Origin: CAVRUD01 sp963849635
GTDB taxonomy: Bacteria; Chloroflexota; Chloroflexia; Thermomicrobiales; UBA6265
Direction of reading: 5' to 3'
DNA: 64,000 nucleotides
NCBI GenBank assembly: GCA_963849635.1
Contig: CAWKIA010000018.1
Location: 496,001-560,000 of the forward strand
Of the stretch, positions 39,869 to 48,557 are shown piece by piece. The position numbers and the translations under genes are program-made. The notes under the pieces were generated by a model. The model was not told where the DNA came from. It did no database searches and saw only the letters and a program-made list of their open reading frames with translations. How positions within the stretch are numbered: the first letter of the stretch is position 1; the number at the start of each line of letters is the position of its first letter.

Positions 39869-41173
39869 GTGACGACATCGGGAACCCAAAACACCTCCGT
39901 CGGCAACCATTCGGTCGATGAGTATCGCCTTCAGCACCCGACGGAAGTTCGGGAAACCATCTTGCGGTTCGCGTCCGCCCTGCCATTTGAGTCGGTAGCC
40001 ATCGCGGATGCCACCTGGCGCGTCCTGGGCAAGGACCTGATCGCGCCGGAAGACCATCCGCCATTTCCGGCCGCGACGATGGACGGATTCGCTGTCCTGG
40101 CCGAGGATCATTCGCCCTGGCGCGAAGTCCTGGGCGATCAGATGGCGGGCCGGGTTGAGGACCTCGAGGTGACGCCGGGCACCGCCGTCCGGATTACGAC
40201 TGGAGCACCCCTGCCCCGGGGCGCCGATGCGGTCGTGCAGGTCGAGCTCACCGAGCCGACGGAAGACCACGTCATCATTCACGACGAGAACGTCACGCCC
40301 GGCCAAAACGTCCGGCCCATTGGCGTCGACGTGCGCAAAGGCGACCTGCTGCTGCCTGCCGGGACTCTTCTTGGTCCGGCGGAGATTGGGCTGGTTGCCG
40401 GGTTCGGCGACATTCCGGTTGCGGTTCACCAACGAATTCGGGTCAGCGTGCTCTCGACGGGCGATGAACTTGTCGATCCCGGGCAACCTCTCGGGCCAGG
40501 GCAGATCCGCGACTCAAATCGGTTCAGCCTGATGGCCGCCCTACGCGCTGAAGGGGCGGAGGTTGTCTGGTCGGGCATGGCTCCCGACGAGCGAGAGCCA
40601 CTGCGGGCACTCCTGGAGGAACGGATTGCCGCCAGCGATGTGGTCGTTACCAGCGGCGGTGTGTCGATGGGGGAGCTAGACCTCGTGAAGGCCCTGATCG
40701 GTGAGCTTGCAGGCGTCAACGTCCATGTCCGCCGGGTCTTCATGAAGCCCGGCAAGCCGTTCACCTTTGCCACCGCCGAACGTCCCGATCACGCCAGAGA
40801 CCGGCCGCCGGTACTGATCTTTGGCCTGCCTGGGAATCCTGTATCCGCTCTGGCCGGATTTGAAGTCTTCATCAGGCCCGCACTGGCCACGCTCTCCGGC
40901 AAGCGATCGATCGACCGGCCAAAGGTCTCTGTTCGCCTTGCCGAGGAGGCGCGTCCCAGCGACCGGATCGAATACCAGCGGGCAGTAGTCCGTGTCGGGC
41001 AGGACGGCCGACTGGAAGCAACCACCACCGGCAGCCAGGCGTCATCCCGCCTGCTCTCCTTCATCGGGGCCAACGCGCTGCTTGAGATCCCTCCCCGCCC
41101 TGAGCCCTACGCTGCCGGAGATGTCGTTTCGGCACTGCTGACGGGCGAACTTCGGGGATCGGGCAGCGATTGA
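39869..41173 (+). CDS. moeA: Molybdopterin molybdotransferase MoeA
   Basis: MoeA inserts molybdate into adenylated molybdopterin, the last general step of Mo-cofactor synthesis. The N-terminal motifs are VRETILRFASALPFESVAIA, PPFPAATMDGFAVLAEDHSP and RITTGAPLPRGADAVVQVE. The middle MogA-like domain has VSVLSTGDELVDPGQPLGPG, IRDSNRFSLMAALRAEGAEV and DVVVTSGGVSMGELDLVKAL. The C-terminus has KPGKPFTFATAE and IFGLPGNPVSALAGFEVFIR. GTG 39869 (GAGGGAC upstream) gives about 434 residues. GTG 39782 or ATG 39815 would add residues unlike the family. Its partners here are moaD-moaE and the molybdoenzyme at 49-52 kb. Confidence 0.92.
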   Translation: MTTSGTQNTSVGNHSVDEYRLQHPTEVRETILRFASALPFESVAIADATWRVLGKDLIAPEDHPPFPAATMDGFAVLAEDHSPWREVLGDQMAGRVEDLEVTPGTAVRITTGAPLPRGADAVVQVELTEPTEDHVIIHDENVTPGQNVRPIGVDVRKGDLLLPAGTLLGPAEIGLVAGFGDIPVAVHQRIRVSVLSTGDELVDPGQPLGPGQIRDSNRFSLMAALRAEGAEVVWSGMAPDEREPLRALLEERIAASDVVVTSGGVSMGELDLVKALIGELAGVNVHVRRVFMKPGKPFTFATAERPDHARDRPPVLIFGLPGNPVSALAGFEVFIRPALATLSGKRSIDRPKVSVRLAEEARPSDRIEYQRAVVRVGQDGRLEATTTGSQASSRLLSFIGANALLEIPPRPEPYAAGDVVSALLTGELRGSGSD

Positions 41174-41177
41174 GCCG

Positions 41178-42158
41178 CTAGCCGCGGTCATCCTCAGTGA
41201 AGATGGTGCCGTCGCGGAGCATCTTCTCCCAGATCGAAAAGCCCCGGACGATCGACATCCCGGCCCGCTCGTATACCTTCGTCGCCCCAGTGGCGTTTGC
41301 GGTATCGACTCCAAGTGCCACGGATGACAATCCACGCTCATAGAACCCAGCGAACGAGCGCTCTAAGAGCGCTCGAGCGATCCCACGCCGGCGCCACTCA
41401 GGCAGCACGCCGACATCCTGGATCCATCCACCTCCGCCGGGGGGAATCTTGCCGATCAGGGTGCCAACCAGTTGCTCACCGGCGAATGCCATCCACCACG
41501 TTCCTGGGTCGTGGTCGTACTGTTTGCGGCTTTTGCTCCATTGATCGAACGTTCGCGGGCGATGCCCCCAATGGTCCTCGAATGCCGCTTCAGTCGTCGC
41601 CCAGATGAGGTGCTCGTCGGCCTCATCGCGCGCTGCCCGGATGCTGATTCCAACCGGCTCGTCCCTAATCTGGGGAGGATCAGAGAAAACGATCAGCATG
41701 CGCCAGAACTGTCGCGCAAGGCTGTACCCAAGTCCCGTCAGGAGTTCGGCCGCCTCGGTGTTGTAGGCGTTTGTCGGATTCTGGAGCATCACGCGGGTGC
41801 CCTCTGGGGCGAGGGCGACGAAGTCAGCGGCACGCTGTTCCGTCCAACGAATCAATGCCGTGCCGATACCACGACCCTCGTGGTCAGCGTGGACATAGCC
41901 TTCGGCGTCGATCCCCGAAAACTGTCCCTCCCCGGTGCAGTTGGCGTACCCGACGACTCGTCCGTCTGGCTCAACGGCCAGACGGACATTGTTGGCGTGG
42001 TCCATCTCCGCCCAGTCAACGGCAAACTCCTCCTTGGGCGTATCGATCTCACCGAATTCCCGCATGTCGGACGAGGCCACTACTGAGAACACCCCGTCCA
42101 GATCTTCCAGTGTGGCAGCCCGCAGCCTGAACGTCGGGGCCGGCGCATCCGAGGACAT
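41178..42158 (-). CDS. Double GNAT-domain acetyltransferase
   Basis: ATG 42158 sits behind GTGAGGAG, so the extra residues from 42182 are not used. The roughly 326-residue protein has two GNAT folds in tandem. The first (about 10-150) includes the acetyl-CoA loop AEGYVHADHEGRGIGTALIR. The second (about 170-320) includes GWIQDVGVLPEWRRRGIARA, then LGVDTANATGATKVYERAGM. Both Q/RxxGxG/A loops look intact, so both sites could bind acetyl-CoA. The two-domain layout resembles mycothiol synthase MshD, but no mycothiol genes are seen nearby, so the substrate is unknown. It is convergent with moeA, four bases apart. Confidence 0.8.
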   Translation of the reverse strand: MSSDAPAPTFRLRAATLEDLDGVFSVVASSDMREFGEIDTPKEEFAVDWAEMDHANNVRLAVEPDGRVVGYANCTGEGQFSGIDAEGYVHADHEGRGIGTALIRWTEQRAADFVALAPEGTRVMLQNPTNAYNTEAAELLTGLGYSLARQFWRMLIVFSDPPQIRDEPVGISIRAARDEADEHLIWATTEAAFEDHWGHRPRTFDQWSKSRKQYDHDPGTWWMAFAGEQLVGTLIGKIPPGGGGWIQDVGVLPEWRRRGIARALLERSFAGFYERGLSSVALGVDTANATGATKVYERAGMSIVRGFSIWEKMLRDGTIFTEDDRG

Positions 42159-42421
42159 GGTGCTCCTCACTTCTCTAGTCATCCGAACCGCAACCGGGAC
42201 CTGACCAGGTTCGCCTCTGTATAGCCAGGAGCCTACACCGTGTCGCCGTGCTCATCTAGATTCGAGGATGCCATCACCGGTTTTTCGATCGTACCGGGGC
42301 AGATGGCACGTCCCTTGCGCCTGGATTCGCTGGCGGGATCGCCATTTAGGCGAAATACCTGTCAGTACATCGGCCGGAACACGTCTCCATCGCGAGGCCG
42401 GTCGGCTGAGGAGAACGCGAG

Positions 42422-42682
42422 ATGAGTACACAGGTGATCTCGACGACTGGTAGCACGGGCGGCGCCGGCGAAGAGCAGTTCGGCGTGTCGAATATCGAGT
42501 ACGACCTAATCACTACCATGGGCAACCTGCTTCAGAGTCAGGAAGTGCTGGCGAAATACGCGAGCGATGCGGAAGCGGAGGGAGACCTCGACACCGCGGT
42601 GATCTTCCGCGAACTCCGCGACGGCAACCGCCAGTACGTCCAAAGGCTGCGCAACGCTCTCGGGCGATACCTCGCCAACTAA
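42422..42682 (+). CDS. Small hypothetical protein
   Basis: This 86-residue protein starts at ATG 42422 behind GAGGAGA. The first 20 residues are a Ser/Thr/Gly linker. The rest is a predicted helical pair (VSNIEYDLITTMGNLLQSQE, VLAKYASDAEAEGDLDTAVI, then FRELRDGNRQYVQRLRNALG). The composition suggests a soluble, cytoplasmic, possibly oligomeric helical hairpin. I do not recognise the family. It stands alone, upstream of moaD-moaE with a 147-base gap. The strong ribosome binding site and normal codon use argue that it is real. Confidence 0.65.
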   Translation: MSTQVISTTGSTGGAGEEQFGVSNIEYDLITTMGNLLQSQEVLAKYASDAEAEGDLDTAVIFRELRDGNRQYVQRLRNALGRYLAN

Positions 42683-42829
42683 GGCGAGCAGAACCTGCCG
42701 GACTCAACGTCACTGCACGCGCGACTCCTTGTCATTGACCCTCGCGGCACCGATCATGGTCCGACCGCCTTGGTTCATCGCCAAAGCGGTTGAGAGCCTG
42801 ATCTTGGATGGTCGAGGAGTCGTTGCCGG

Positions 42830-43546
42830 ATGCGAATCAAGCTGCGCTATTTCGCGATGGCTCGCGAGATTATGGGAAAGAGTGCCGAGGAGCGCGAGGT
42901 CAGCGCCGGGGCCACAGCCGGTTCGGTCTTTGATGAGCTTGGCGCCGAAAAAGCCCGGCTCGAGGCGATGAAAGGGAGCGTGCTCCTGATGGTCAATCAG
43001 GGGTACGTCGATCCCGGGCACCAGCTCAGCGACGGTGATGAGCTGGCGCTCATCCCTCCGGTGAGTGGCGGGTCCATCGACGTTCCACTGACTGATCGGT
43101 TCGTCGTCACCGAGGCGATGCTGGATCCTCGGGCAGTCGAAGCATTCGTCGCGTCGGCGGCCGCCGGAGCGATCGTGACGTTCACCGGCACCGTGCGCGA
43201 CAACGCCCGTGGCCGGAGTGTCGTCGCGCTCGACTACGAAGCCTATCCCGAGGCGGCGGAAAAACTGCTTGCGCAGATTGGCGACGAGATCCGGGATCGG
43301 TGGGGCATCGAGCGGGTCGCTATTGCCCATCGCACGGGCTACCTGACCCCGGGCGAAGCCAGCGTGGTCATCGCGGTGGCTTCGCCACATCGCGGCGAGG
43401 CATTCTCAGCCTGCGCATATGCGATCGAGCGCATCAAAGAGATCGTCCCGATCTGGAAGAAGGAGCACTACTCCGACGGAGCGACCTGGGTCGGCAGCGA
43501 AGCCGACTATCAACGCGAGGTTCGTGCAAGCGCCGCCGGTACGTAG
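42830..43546 (+). CDS. moaDE: MoaD-MoaE fusion, molybdopterin synthase
   Basis: Molybdopterin synthase, normally two proteins, is here one 238-residue chain. Residues 1-81 are the ubiquitin-like MoaD (RIKLRYFAMAREIMGKSAEE) and end LALIPPVSGG, the diglycine that must be a free C-terminus to be thiocarboxylated. Residues 82-238 are MoaE: FVVTEAMLDPRAVEAFVASA, GAIVTFTGTVRDNARGRSVV, YEAYPEAAEKLL and PIWKKEHYSDGATWVG with the catalytic Lys pair 210-211. In Mycobacterium tuberculosis the comparable MoaX is cleaved at the Gly-Gly, so processing is expected here too. CPBP protease gene follows after one base. Confidence 0.92.
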   Translation: MRIKLRYFAMAREIMGKSAEEREVSAGATAGSVFDELGAEKARLEAMKGSVLLMVNQGYVDPGHQLSDGDELALIPPVSGGSIDVPLTDRFVVTEAMLDPRAVEAFVASAAAGAIVTFTGTVRDNARGRSVVALDYEAYPEAAEKLLAQIGDEIRDRWGIERVAIAHRTGYLTPGEASVVIAVASPHRGEAFSACAYAIERIKEIVPIWKKEHYSDGATWVGSEADYQREVRASAAGT

Positions 43547-43547
43547 G

Positions 43548-44312
43548 GTGCAGAGTTCATTTTCACCTGAGTACTGGGCAACGCCCCCGCGACGCGCTCG
43601 CGCTCCGTGGTCGTTCAGAGAACTCTTGGCCGTCGTTGGTCTCGCGGTCTTAATTGCAATCGTCGTGATCATCGTGGGGGCCATCGCCGCGGCAGCGCTC
43701 CCAGCCGAAGTTGTCGATGACCTGGACTCGGATACCGCCCAGGTCGTCGCCATAGGTTCGGCCTTCTATCTCAGTCTCGGCGCTGCGACCTGGCTCCTGA
43801 TCGTCCGGCGAAAGCGCCTTTCCTGGAGCAGCCTCGGTTTCGTTCCAGTCAGCCCCAAGATCCTCCTCGCGATGATTCCCGCCGGCTTTGGCCTGCTGAT
43901 CCTCAATGCCCTCCTGCTTGCGCCGGTCTCGTTCCTGCTCGGTCTCGGCAGTGAGGAGCGTGCTCAGGAACAGCAGGAGTCGTTTTCGCCGGATGGTTCC
44001 GGATTTCCTGTCCTGGAATACATGGGACTCTTCTTCTTGCTCGCGATTCTGGCGCCACTCATCGAAGAACTGGTGTTTCGGGGATTGCTCTATGGATACT
44101 TGCGCGGCCGTGCTGGCGTCGCACTGTCGGTGATCGTCTCCGCTCTCATCTTCGCGGTGCTGCACGTCGTGATCCCGCCGCTCTTCGTGATGGGCGCAAT
44201 TTTGGCGATCCTCGCCGAACGGAATCGCAGCCTGTGGCCGAGCATAGCCCTTCATGCAACCAACAACGGCCTGATCGTGATCATCATTGCGATCAGCAGT
44301 CTTTCCGACTAG
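43548..44312 (+). CDS. CPBP-family intramembrane metalloprotease
   Basis: I start at GTG 43548, one base after the moaE stop; the longer frame from 43419 overlaps moaE. The roughly 254-residue protein has eight or so hydrophobic helices. Motif 1 is APLIEELVFRGLLYGYLRGR, with EExxxR (two Glu and Arg). Motif 2 is VSALIFAVLHVVIPP, with the FxxxH metal ligand, and ALHATNNGLIV supplies the final His/Asn. This is the CPBP (Abi/CAAX-like) family of membrane proteases, often involved in processing of small membrane peptides. The substrate is unknown. Cotranscription with the fused moaDE is likely from spacing, but a functional link is not established. Confidence 0.82.
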   Translation: MQSSFSPEYWATPPRRARAPWSFRELLAVVGLAVLIAIVVIIVGAIAAAALPAEVVDDLDSDTAQVVAIGSAFYLSLGAATWLLIVRRKRLSWSSLGFVPVSPKILLAMIPAGFGLLILNALLLAPVSFLLGLGSEERAQEQQESFSPDGSGFPVLEYMGLFFLLAILAPLIEELVFRGLLYGYLRGRAGVALSVIVSALIFAVLHVVIPPLFVMGAILAILAERNRSLWPSIALHATNNGLIVIIIAISSLSD

Positions 44313-44340
44313 ACGAGAAACGCGGCGAAGTCAACAGAGC

Positions 44341-44365
44341 GCCCGGGACCGAAGCGGCCCCGGGC
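44341..44365. terminator. Bidirectional hairpin between convergent genes
   Basis: GCCCGGG and CCCGGGC pair over seven bases with an 11-base loop, in the 83-base gap between the CPBP gene and the convergent 99-residue gene. It could end transcription from either side. Confidence 0.5.
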
Positions 44366-44395
44366 GATCAACTGGACTGGTTTGACGTCAGTTGG

Positions 44396-44695
44396 TTATG
44401 CGGACAATGTTCCGTGAGTGCCGATTTCGGCGACTCGCGCCGCCGGCGGCGATGCCGCGGCCACTGACTCCCATGCCAATCTCGGCTCGTCATCGAGGTC
44501 GAAGTCAAGAATCAGCTCGCCTGAAGCTGGCACCCAATGGTTAGACCGGCTTCCGACCAGCGCCATGGTGTACCCCTCCGGGAGCCGCCCACCGAGCGTC
44601 CCGCGGGTATACATCCGCATCCCACCGTTGCACTCGACAATGAAAGCAGACGGTCCAGGGGCATTCAAACGATACCGGATCGCGCACGTCGACAT
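44396..44695 (-). CDS. Hypothetical 99-residue protein
   Basis: ATG 44695 is preceded by GAGAGGGG at proper spacing. The longer frame to 45571 is only the shadow of the response-regulator gene. The product (STCAIRYRLNAPGPSAFIVE, then NGGMRMYTRGTLGGRLPEGY, WVPASGELILDFDLDDEPRL) reads like a small beta-rich soluble protein with an acidic middle. Cys4 and Cys22 are the only cysteines. There is no signal peptide. I do not recognise a family. It lies alone on the minus strand between convergent CPBP and divergent regulator genes, with a hairpin after it. Confidence 0.5.
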   Translation of the reverse strand: MSTCAIRYRLNAPGPSAFIVECNGGMRMYTRGTLGGRLPEGYTMALVGSRSNHWVPASGELILDFDLDDEPRLAWESVAAASPPAARVAEIGTHGTLSA

Positions 44696-45030
44696 TCTGT
44701 GCCCCTCTCTGAAGGCTACACCCAGGCCTTCATTGCCTGACCCGTTGCACATCACGTCCCAAATACCACGATCCCCACACGCGCCGGAGGGATTCTGGCG
44801 TTCCGCCCAATGCGTTATGCGTAATGTACCACTCTGGACGGCAGAGTCACCCCTTTTTCGCCCCCAATTTGCATGGCCCATGTGACCCAGCCCGGTTCGA
44901 TCAGCGATAGACTGTTGCGGGATGCACAATTCGGAGATTTCGGCTCCACACTTTCGCAACACCGGCTCCCGACCCTCATGACATCCGGTTGCTACAGTCG
45001 TATCGAGACAACAATCGGGGCGGCCCAAGG
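44696..45030. other. Divergent spacer upstream of the two-component genes
   Basis: No gene is supported. The region contains a degenerate 7-base repeat, ATGCGTT-ATGCGTA, at about 44812-44828. The word ATGCGTTATGC recurs, in reverse orientation, just before the YihY gene at 34276. Promoters for the 99-residue gene and for the regulator are expected here and in the next 50 bases. Confidence 0.4.
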
Positions 45031-45081
45031 TTGTTCCCAGGTTGTTCGCGCTTGTTCGGGGCCGTTGCTGGCTCGTAGGAT
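45031..45081 (+). promoter_or_regulatory. Three phased TTGTTC direct repeats and -10 box upstream of the response regulator
   Basis: TTGTTC occurs at 45031, 45042 and 45052, that is at 11- and 10-base spacing, one helical turn each. TAGGAT at 45076-45081 is a possible -10, 18 bases after the last repeat, which could itself act as the -35. Tandem half-sites with this phase are typical of OmpR-family regulators, so autoregulation is likely. Confidence 0.55.
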
Positions 45082-45163
45082 TCGTATGAACACGTTTTTT
45101 CATGATCGGCAGTCCGCGCCCAGGCCCATTCCCGGTGTGGCTGTCCCCAAAGTCGTACGAGAG

Positions 45164-45916
45164 ATGGCAGGCGCAATGGGACGGATTCTCGTTGTCGAAG
45201 ATGAAGTCGATCTCAACGACCTGATCACCCGGCAGCTCCGCCAGGATGGCCACGAGGTCTATCAGGCGTATGATGGCATCACGGGTCTCAACCTGGCGGG
45301 TGCGATCGAGCCGGATTTGCTCGTCCTCGACTGGATGCTGCCCAAGCTCGACGGCCTCGCCGTTGCCCGCAAGGTTCGCGAGCGCCAGATCACACCGATT
45401 CTGATGCTGACCGCCCGCAGCGAGGAGACCGATATCGTTCTCGGCCTCGAGGTCGGGGCGGACGACTACCTGACCAAACCCTTCCGCATGCGCGAATTGC
45501 AGGCCCGGGTCCGGGCAATGCTCCGACGGGTCACGCTCCTCCGGGACGAACATGGCGGTGAGAGCTCCCATGTGGGTGAGGACGACCGCGTCGAAGCGGG
45601 CGGGATCGAAATCAGCGTCACCATGCGGACCGCATCAGTCGGGGGCGAGGAGATCGACCTTACGCCGAAAGAGTTCGATCTCTTGACGCTCTTCCTCAGG
45701 CACCCAGGGCGGGCATTCAGCCGCGACTACTTGCTTGAGCGGATCTGGGGCGACGACACGTTCGTCACCGATCGTACAGTCGACAGTCATGTTCAGCGCC
45801 TGCGCAAAAAGATGGGAGATGACGCGGAAGCCATCCGTACCGTCTGGGGGATCGGCTACAAATTTCAGCCGCGAGCAACCGAGTCATCTTCGACCTCGGC
45901 CGTCGAGCATGGATAG
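45164..45916 (+). CDS. OmpR/PhoB-family response regulator
   Basis: The receiver domain opens GRILVVEDEVDLNDLITRQL. The phosphoacceptor Asp is in PDLLVLDWMLPKLDGLAVAR, the conserved Thr in ILMLTARSEE and the Lys in DDYLTKPFRMREL. The C-terminal winged helix has ISVTMRTASVGGEEIDLTPK, then EFDLLTLFLRHPGRAFSRDY, VDSHVQRLRKKMG and VWGIGYKF. The linker is unusually acidic and Gly-rich. ATG 45164 or 45176 are both possible; ATG 45086 is too close to the promoter. The kinase gene follows 16 bases downstream and is the evident partner. The signal is unknown. Confidence 0.9.
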   Translation: MAGAMGRILVVEDEVDLNDLITRQLRQDGHEVYQAYDGITGLNLAGAIEPDLLVLDWMLPKLDGLAVARKVRERQITPILMLTARSEETDIVLGLEVGADDYLTKPFRMRELQARVRAMLRRVTLLRDEHGGESSHVGEDDRVEAGGIEISVTMRTASVGGEEIDLTPKEFDLLTLFLRHPGRAFSRDYLLERIWGDDTFVTDRTVDSHVQRLRKKMGDDAEAIRTVWGIGYKFQPRATESSSTSAVEHG

Positions 45917-45932
45917 CGTTCTGTGTCCCTGA

Positions 45933-47765
45933 ATGGTCAGCACGCCTCTGGCGACGACGACCACCGCGCTGGAGACGGGCAACCACCGGCAGCTGATGCG
46001 GTGTGCAGTGGACCCCTGGCCACGTCCGCGCGTAGAGCAGTCGAAGTGGCGCTTCCTGCTCATCTGGCCGATCGTCACGGCCTATCGGCGCAACGTCCGC
46101 CAGAACCTAAGTTGGCGGCTTGCGGGTTCGCACCATAGCACCGTGCTGCTAACCCTCATGCTGATAGGCGTGTTGATTTTCGGCCTCGCGGTCGGTTTCA
46201 CGCTCCATGAAACGCCGACCATCGAGTCACCCGACGAAGAAGCACGATTTGCAGCGGAAACGCTTCAGGACCTAGGCGTCAATAACTCAGTGGATCTAAG
46301 CAGCGAACGCACCAGGACGATCCTGGGCATTATGAAAACCCCTGCCTTCAATCATGCCACTGGAGACGACGTTGCGGACTTCAGTGGAGTGGAAACGGAG
46401 GCATTTAACGAGTTAAGTGACGCGTCCGCGATCCTGATCGTCGATCCCAACGGTGTCGTCATCGTATCGAGCGAGCAAAGTGCCGCTGGCTCTGCCTCGT
46501 CGCCCACAAGTCCTTTCATCGCCGAGGTTGCCGTCGCGGCTACTTCTTCACCATCCGGCGGCAGCGGCCGTGTCGTCGAGGATAGAAGTCTCAATTCGAC
46601 TACCTACGGCAGTGCTCCATTGCGGGACGACACCGGTCAAGTCATCGCCGCCGTCGTAGTCGCGAAGGATTCCGATCTCATCCCGGAAGGTAGCAACCTA
46701 CTCATCGAAACGGTCGTCGGTGTCATCGCCGGCGGCCTCTTCTTCATATTCTTGTTCAGTATCCCCGCGCTGCCCGCAGCGGCGTTTCTGGGCATCCGCC
46801 GCGCCCGGGCGATCAGCCGGCCAATCAAGGAGTTGGCCCGCGCTGCTGGGCTACTGGCGGCGGGCGACATGCGGGTGCGGGTCCAGGTCAAAGGTGAGGA
46901 CGAGATCGCGCACCTCGGCACTTCGTTCAATCGCATGGCCGACCGCTTGGAAGCGTCACTTGCGACTGAAGTCGCCGCCCGGGCTCGAGCCGAGCAGCTC
47001 CTCGCCGCCAACCGCGACCTGGTGGCCAATGTCTCGCACGAGTTGCGCACACCGGTCGCCCTAATTCGTAGCCACCTCGAGTCCCTGGAAGATGACCCGA
47101 GCAACGGCGAGGAGTACACCAGAATCGCCTTGCGCGAAACCGACCGGTTGGAACGCCTGGTCAACGACCTCTTCCAACTCGTCCGCCTGGAGAATCACAT
47201 CATTCAGCTCGAGCGGGAGCCAATCGACGCGGCCTCGGCAGTGCGCGAGGCGGTCGAATCGCTTGTCGAGCCAACCCGGCGTTCGGCCGGGATCACCATG
47301 AAGGCGATGATTGACCCTGGTGACCTGAATTGCCTGGGCGACCGGGCCCGACTGGTTCAGGTCCTCCAAAACCTCATTCGTAACGCCATCCGCTTCACCC
47401 ACGAGGGCGGGATCATCTTGGTCGGTGCCCGCCCCGACGGCGATCGGATCGACCTCTATGTCCAGGATACTGGTATTGGGATCGCTCCGGACGATCTGCC
47501 ATTTGTCTTCGATCGGTTTTACCGGAGCGATCGTTCGCGTTCGCGGTCGGGCGGCGGAGCGGGCCTCGGCCTGGCAATCGCCCGGCAACTGGTCGAGCAA
47601 ATGGACGGCGAACTTTCGGTTACCAGTGACGTCGGTGAAGGCTCGACATTTACGATCAGCCTGCAACGGGCGGGCGGGGGCGCCGTCCCGGCAAAGGCGC
47701 CTACAGACGGCAGCACGTCCAACGTCTCCGCGCGGTCCGGGGTGACCGCTACGAGCGCGCCATGA
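45933..47765 (+). CDS. Membrane sensor histidine kinase of the two-component pair
   Basis: This 610-residue protein has an N-terminal basic region, a membrane helix (TVLLTLMLIGVLIFGLAVGF, about 70-89), an extracytoplasmic sensor of about 185 residues and a second helix (TVVGVIAGGLFFIFLFSIPA). A HAMP linker (SRPIKELARAAGLLAAGDMR) follows. The HisKA motif is LVANVSHELRTPVALIRSHL and the ATPase has LIRNAIRFTHEGGI, VQDTGIGIAPDDLPFVFDRF and GAGLGLAIARQLVEQMDGEL. The sensor shows no recognised domain. It is cotranscribed with the response regulator. The end overlaps a convergent gene by 17 bases. The start codon has no clear ribosome binding site; ATG 45996 is an alternative. Confidence 0.88.
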   Translation: MVSTPLATTTTALETGNHRQLMRCAVDPWPRPRVEQSKWRFLLIWPIVTAYRRNVRQNLSWRLAGSHHSTVLLTLMLIGVLIFGLAVGFTLHETPTIESPDEEARFAAETLQDLGVNNSVDLSSERTRTILGIMKTPAFNHATGDDVADFSGVETEAFNELSDASAILIVDPNGVVIVSSEQSAAGSASSPTSPFIAEVAVAATSSPSGGSGRVVEDRSLNSTTYGSAPLRDDTGQVIAAVVVAKDSDLIPEGSNLLIETVVGVIAGGLFFIFLFSIPALPAAAFLGIRRARAISRPIKELARAAGLLAAGDMRVRVQVKGEDEIAHLGTSFNRMADRLEASLATEVAARARAEQLLAANRDLVANVSHELRTPVALIRSHLESLEDDPSNGEEYTRIALRETDRLERLVNDLFQLVRLENHIIQLEREPIDAASAVREAVESLVEPTRRSAGITMKAMIDPGDLNCLGDRARLVQVLQNLIRNAIRFTHEGGIILVGARPDGDRIDLYVQDTGIGIAPDDLPFVFDRFYRSDRSRSRSGGGAGLGLAIARQLVEQMDGELSVTSDVGEGSTFTISLQRAGGGAVPAKAPTDGSTSNVSARSGVTATSAP

Positions 47766-48531
47766 AGGTGACGCCGCTCATATGGGGGTAGGCAGACCCG
47801 GGTGTTCCTCGCTGAAGTAGGGCCTGGGCGGATCGCTGATCATCAGCGTCCAACTCGAACGAGTAGGCGTTCTGCAGCTCAGCCAGGCGATCACGGTCGA
47901 GGCCGTACGGCTCTGAGATCTCGCGGCGAAGCTCCCGACGCCGTTCGTGACCCATCGCGACCGACCGCTTCAAGAAATCGATCAACGGTTCGATTGACGG
48001 GCGGTCCGCCGCACGCGGCGCCACCAGGACATGACTGACGGCGCGGTCACCTGTGAGGATGACCCAGGCCCGGCAGAGATCTTCGCTGAACCCTGCCTCC
48101 GGCGGTTGCACAGCCAGCGGTCCGGAGACGATCACGACCTCCGCAGATTCCTCATCCGACCGGGACCATGCCGACGCGTGGATACCGTAGAACGAGCGCA
48201 GGGTTGCCCTGGCCAAGAGTTCGCCTGCGCCATCAACGTCGATCAAGCGCACTGGCGTGATACCGATCCCATCGGGCCGAACAGGACTGCGCATCGCGAC
48301 CATGCCTGAGTTTCCAGCGACGACAGCCACGTCTGGAACGATCTGGTGCGTCTCCTGAAGCCACAAGTATTCCGGCAGCGGCACCAAACCGAAGTCGTCC
48401 GGGCCAATATCTCGGCCCTTCAAACCCTCCGTTGCCTTCACGTCGAGCTCCGCGGGGGCCTCTACCCAGCCGCCGACAAACGGGTGGACGACTGGGGAGG
48501 TGATGAAGGTGTGGTCAAGAAGAAGTCGCAA
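47749..48531 (-). CDS. MqnA-like / periplasmic-binding-fold protein
   Basis: This 260-residue protein starts at TTG 48531 behind GAGGATCCC, 26 bases after the fdhD stop. The region DIGPDDFGLVPLPEYLWLQE, then THQIVPDVAVVAGNSGMVAM, followed by TPVRLIDVDGAGELLARATL and RSFYGI resembles MqnA (chorismate dehydratase), where A-L-V-P-S-I-E-Y and an S-R-T-S segment occur at matching places. This is a fold-level resemblance. I cannot confirm the active site. No other menaquinone gene lies nearby, so a role tied to the neighbouring formate-dehydrogenase operon is equally possible. There is no signal peptide. It overlaps the kinase gene by 17 bases, tail to tail. Confidence 0.5.
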   Translation of the reverse strand: MRLLLDHTFITSPVVHPFVGGWVEAPAELDVKATEGLKGRDIGPDDFGLVPLPEYLWLQETHQIVPDVAVVAGNSGMVAMRSPVRPDGIGITPVRLIDVDGAGELLARATLRSFYGIHASAWSRSDEESAEVVIVSGPLAVQPPEAGFSEDLCRAWVILTGDRAVSHVLVAPRAADRPSIEPLIDFLKRSVAMGHERRRELRREISEPYGLDRDRLAELQNAYSFELDADDQRSAQALLQRGTPGSAYPHMSGVTFMARS

Positions 48532-48557
48532 GGGATCCTCAGTTCAATCGGTGACGG

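Noticed and set aside
44396..45571. A 391-codon minus-strand frame across the response-regulator gene
   Set aside because: Only its last 99 codons have a good start site; the rest is antisense to conserved receiver-domain sequence.
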